Shown here one piece after another: positions 5,077-5,082 of a stretch of DNA of 5,082 nucleotides. The position numbers were made by a program, and so were the translations under genes. A model generated the notes under the pieces. That model saw only the letters and a program-made list of their open reading frames with translations. It had not been told where the DNA came from and did not search any database. Position 1 is the first letter of the stretch; each line of letters begins with the position of its first letter. This DNA is from DASTHS01 sp035718085. GTDB lineage: Bacteria > Actinomycetota > Acidimicrobiia > Acidimicrobiales > Palsa-688. The DNA lies in NCBI GenBank assembly GCA_035718085.1, contig DASTHS010000169.1, positions 1-5,082 on the forward strand, given 5' to 3'.

Positions 5077-5082
5077 GGTTCG

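Larger units (their letters stand above)
4730..5082. other. 353-base region without a recognisable gene at the right edge
   Basis: Open frames here on the - strand are Arg/Pro-rich shadows. The stretch has many GC inverted repeats: GTCCCC/GGGGAC (4828-4833 with 4847-4852), GCGGTCCCC/GGGGACCGC (4825-4833 with 4873-4881), GGCGG-GGA-CCGCC (4870-4882), ACAGGAG/CTCCTGT (4851-4857 with 4906-4912), CCCCC-GTC-GGGGG (4939-4951) and GGGCGC/GCGCCC (5011-5016 with 5028-5033). Some exclude each other. It may be the 5' region of a gene beyond the window, a non-coding RNA, or simply GC-rich spacer. Confidence 0.6.

Noticed and set aside
5020..5082. Possible tRNA ending at the window edge because of a terminal GGTTCG like a T-loop
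   Set aside because: The bases upstream do not form an anticodon stem at the required distance (GCCGG does not pair with CCGCA) and position 33 would be C.

Overview
This window looks like an ordinary chromosomal stretch of a very GC-rich actinobacterium. Third codon positions are almost all G or C, proteins are rich in Ala, Gly, Val, Asp and Arg, and starts have little or no Shine-Dalgarno sequence but carry TANNNT boxes 6-7 bases upstream. The style suggests Acidimicrobiia (Iamia/Ilumatobacter-like), but this is inferred from composition and protein style, not from a marker gene. All genes recognised lie on the + strand. I see no phage, insertion sequence, CRISPR, tRNA or rRNA.

Layout. Positions 1-777 hold a short-chain dehydrogenase/reductase missing only its first few codons at the window edge. 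It is followed, probably with a 4-base overlap, by a ROK-family sugar kinase (glucokinase type, about 774-1703). Its only plausible start is a rare CTG inside the CTGA overlap. Nine bases later begins an AlaC-type PLP aminotransferase (1713-2888). A 95-base gap with a 9-bp tandem repeat and a TAGCGT box leads to a PlsC-family acyltransferase (2984-3724). A 330-base intergenic region (3725-4054) holds tetranucleotide and G-rich octamer repeats and two inverted repeats built on CTCACA/TGTGAG half-sites. It leads to a leaderless-looking GTG-start protein with an N-terminal ACT domain and a GAF-like C-terminal half (4055-4729). The last 353 bases (4730-5082) have no convincing gene. They hold a terminator-like hairpin, several competing GC-rich inverted repeats and, at the very end, two divergent sequences resembling DnaA boxes.

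How the genes work together. The first two genes look co-transcribed. The aminotransferase may be read from the same message, from its own promoter overlapping the kinase stop codon, or both. Roles are housekeeping: redox of an unknown alcohol or ketone, sugar phosphorylation, alanine/pyruvate-glutamate exchange, phospholipid acylation, and an amino-acid- or ligand-sensing ACT protein. I do not see a recognisable novel multi-gene system. The items most worth checking are the CTG start, the repeated leaderless-promoter arrangement, the palindrome array before the ACT gene, and the uncoded right end.
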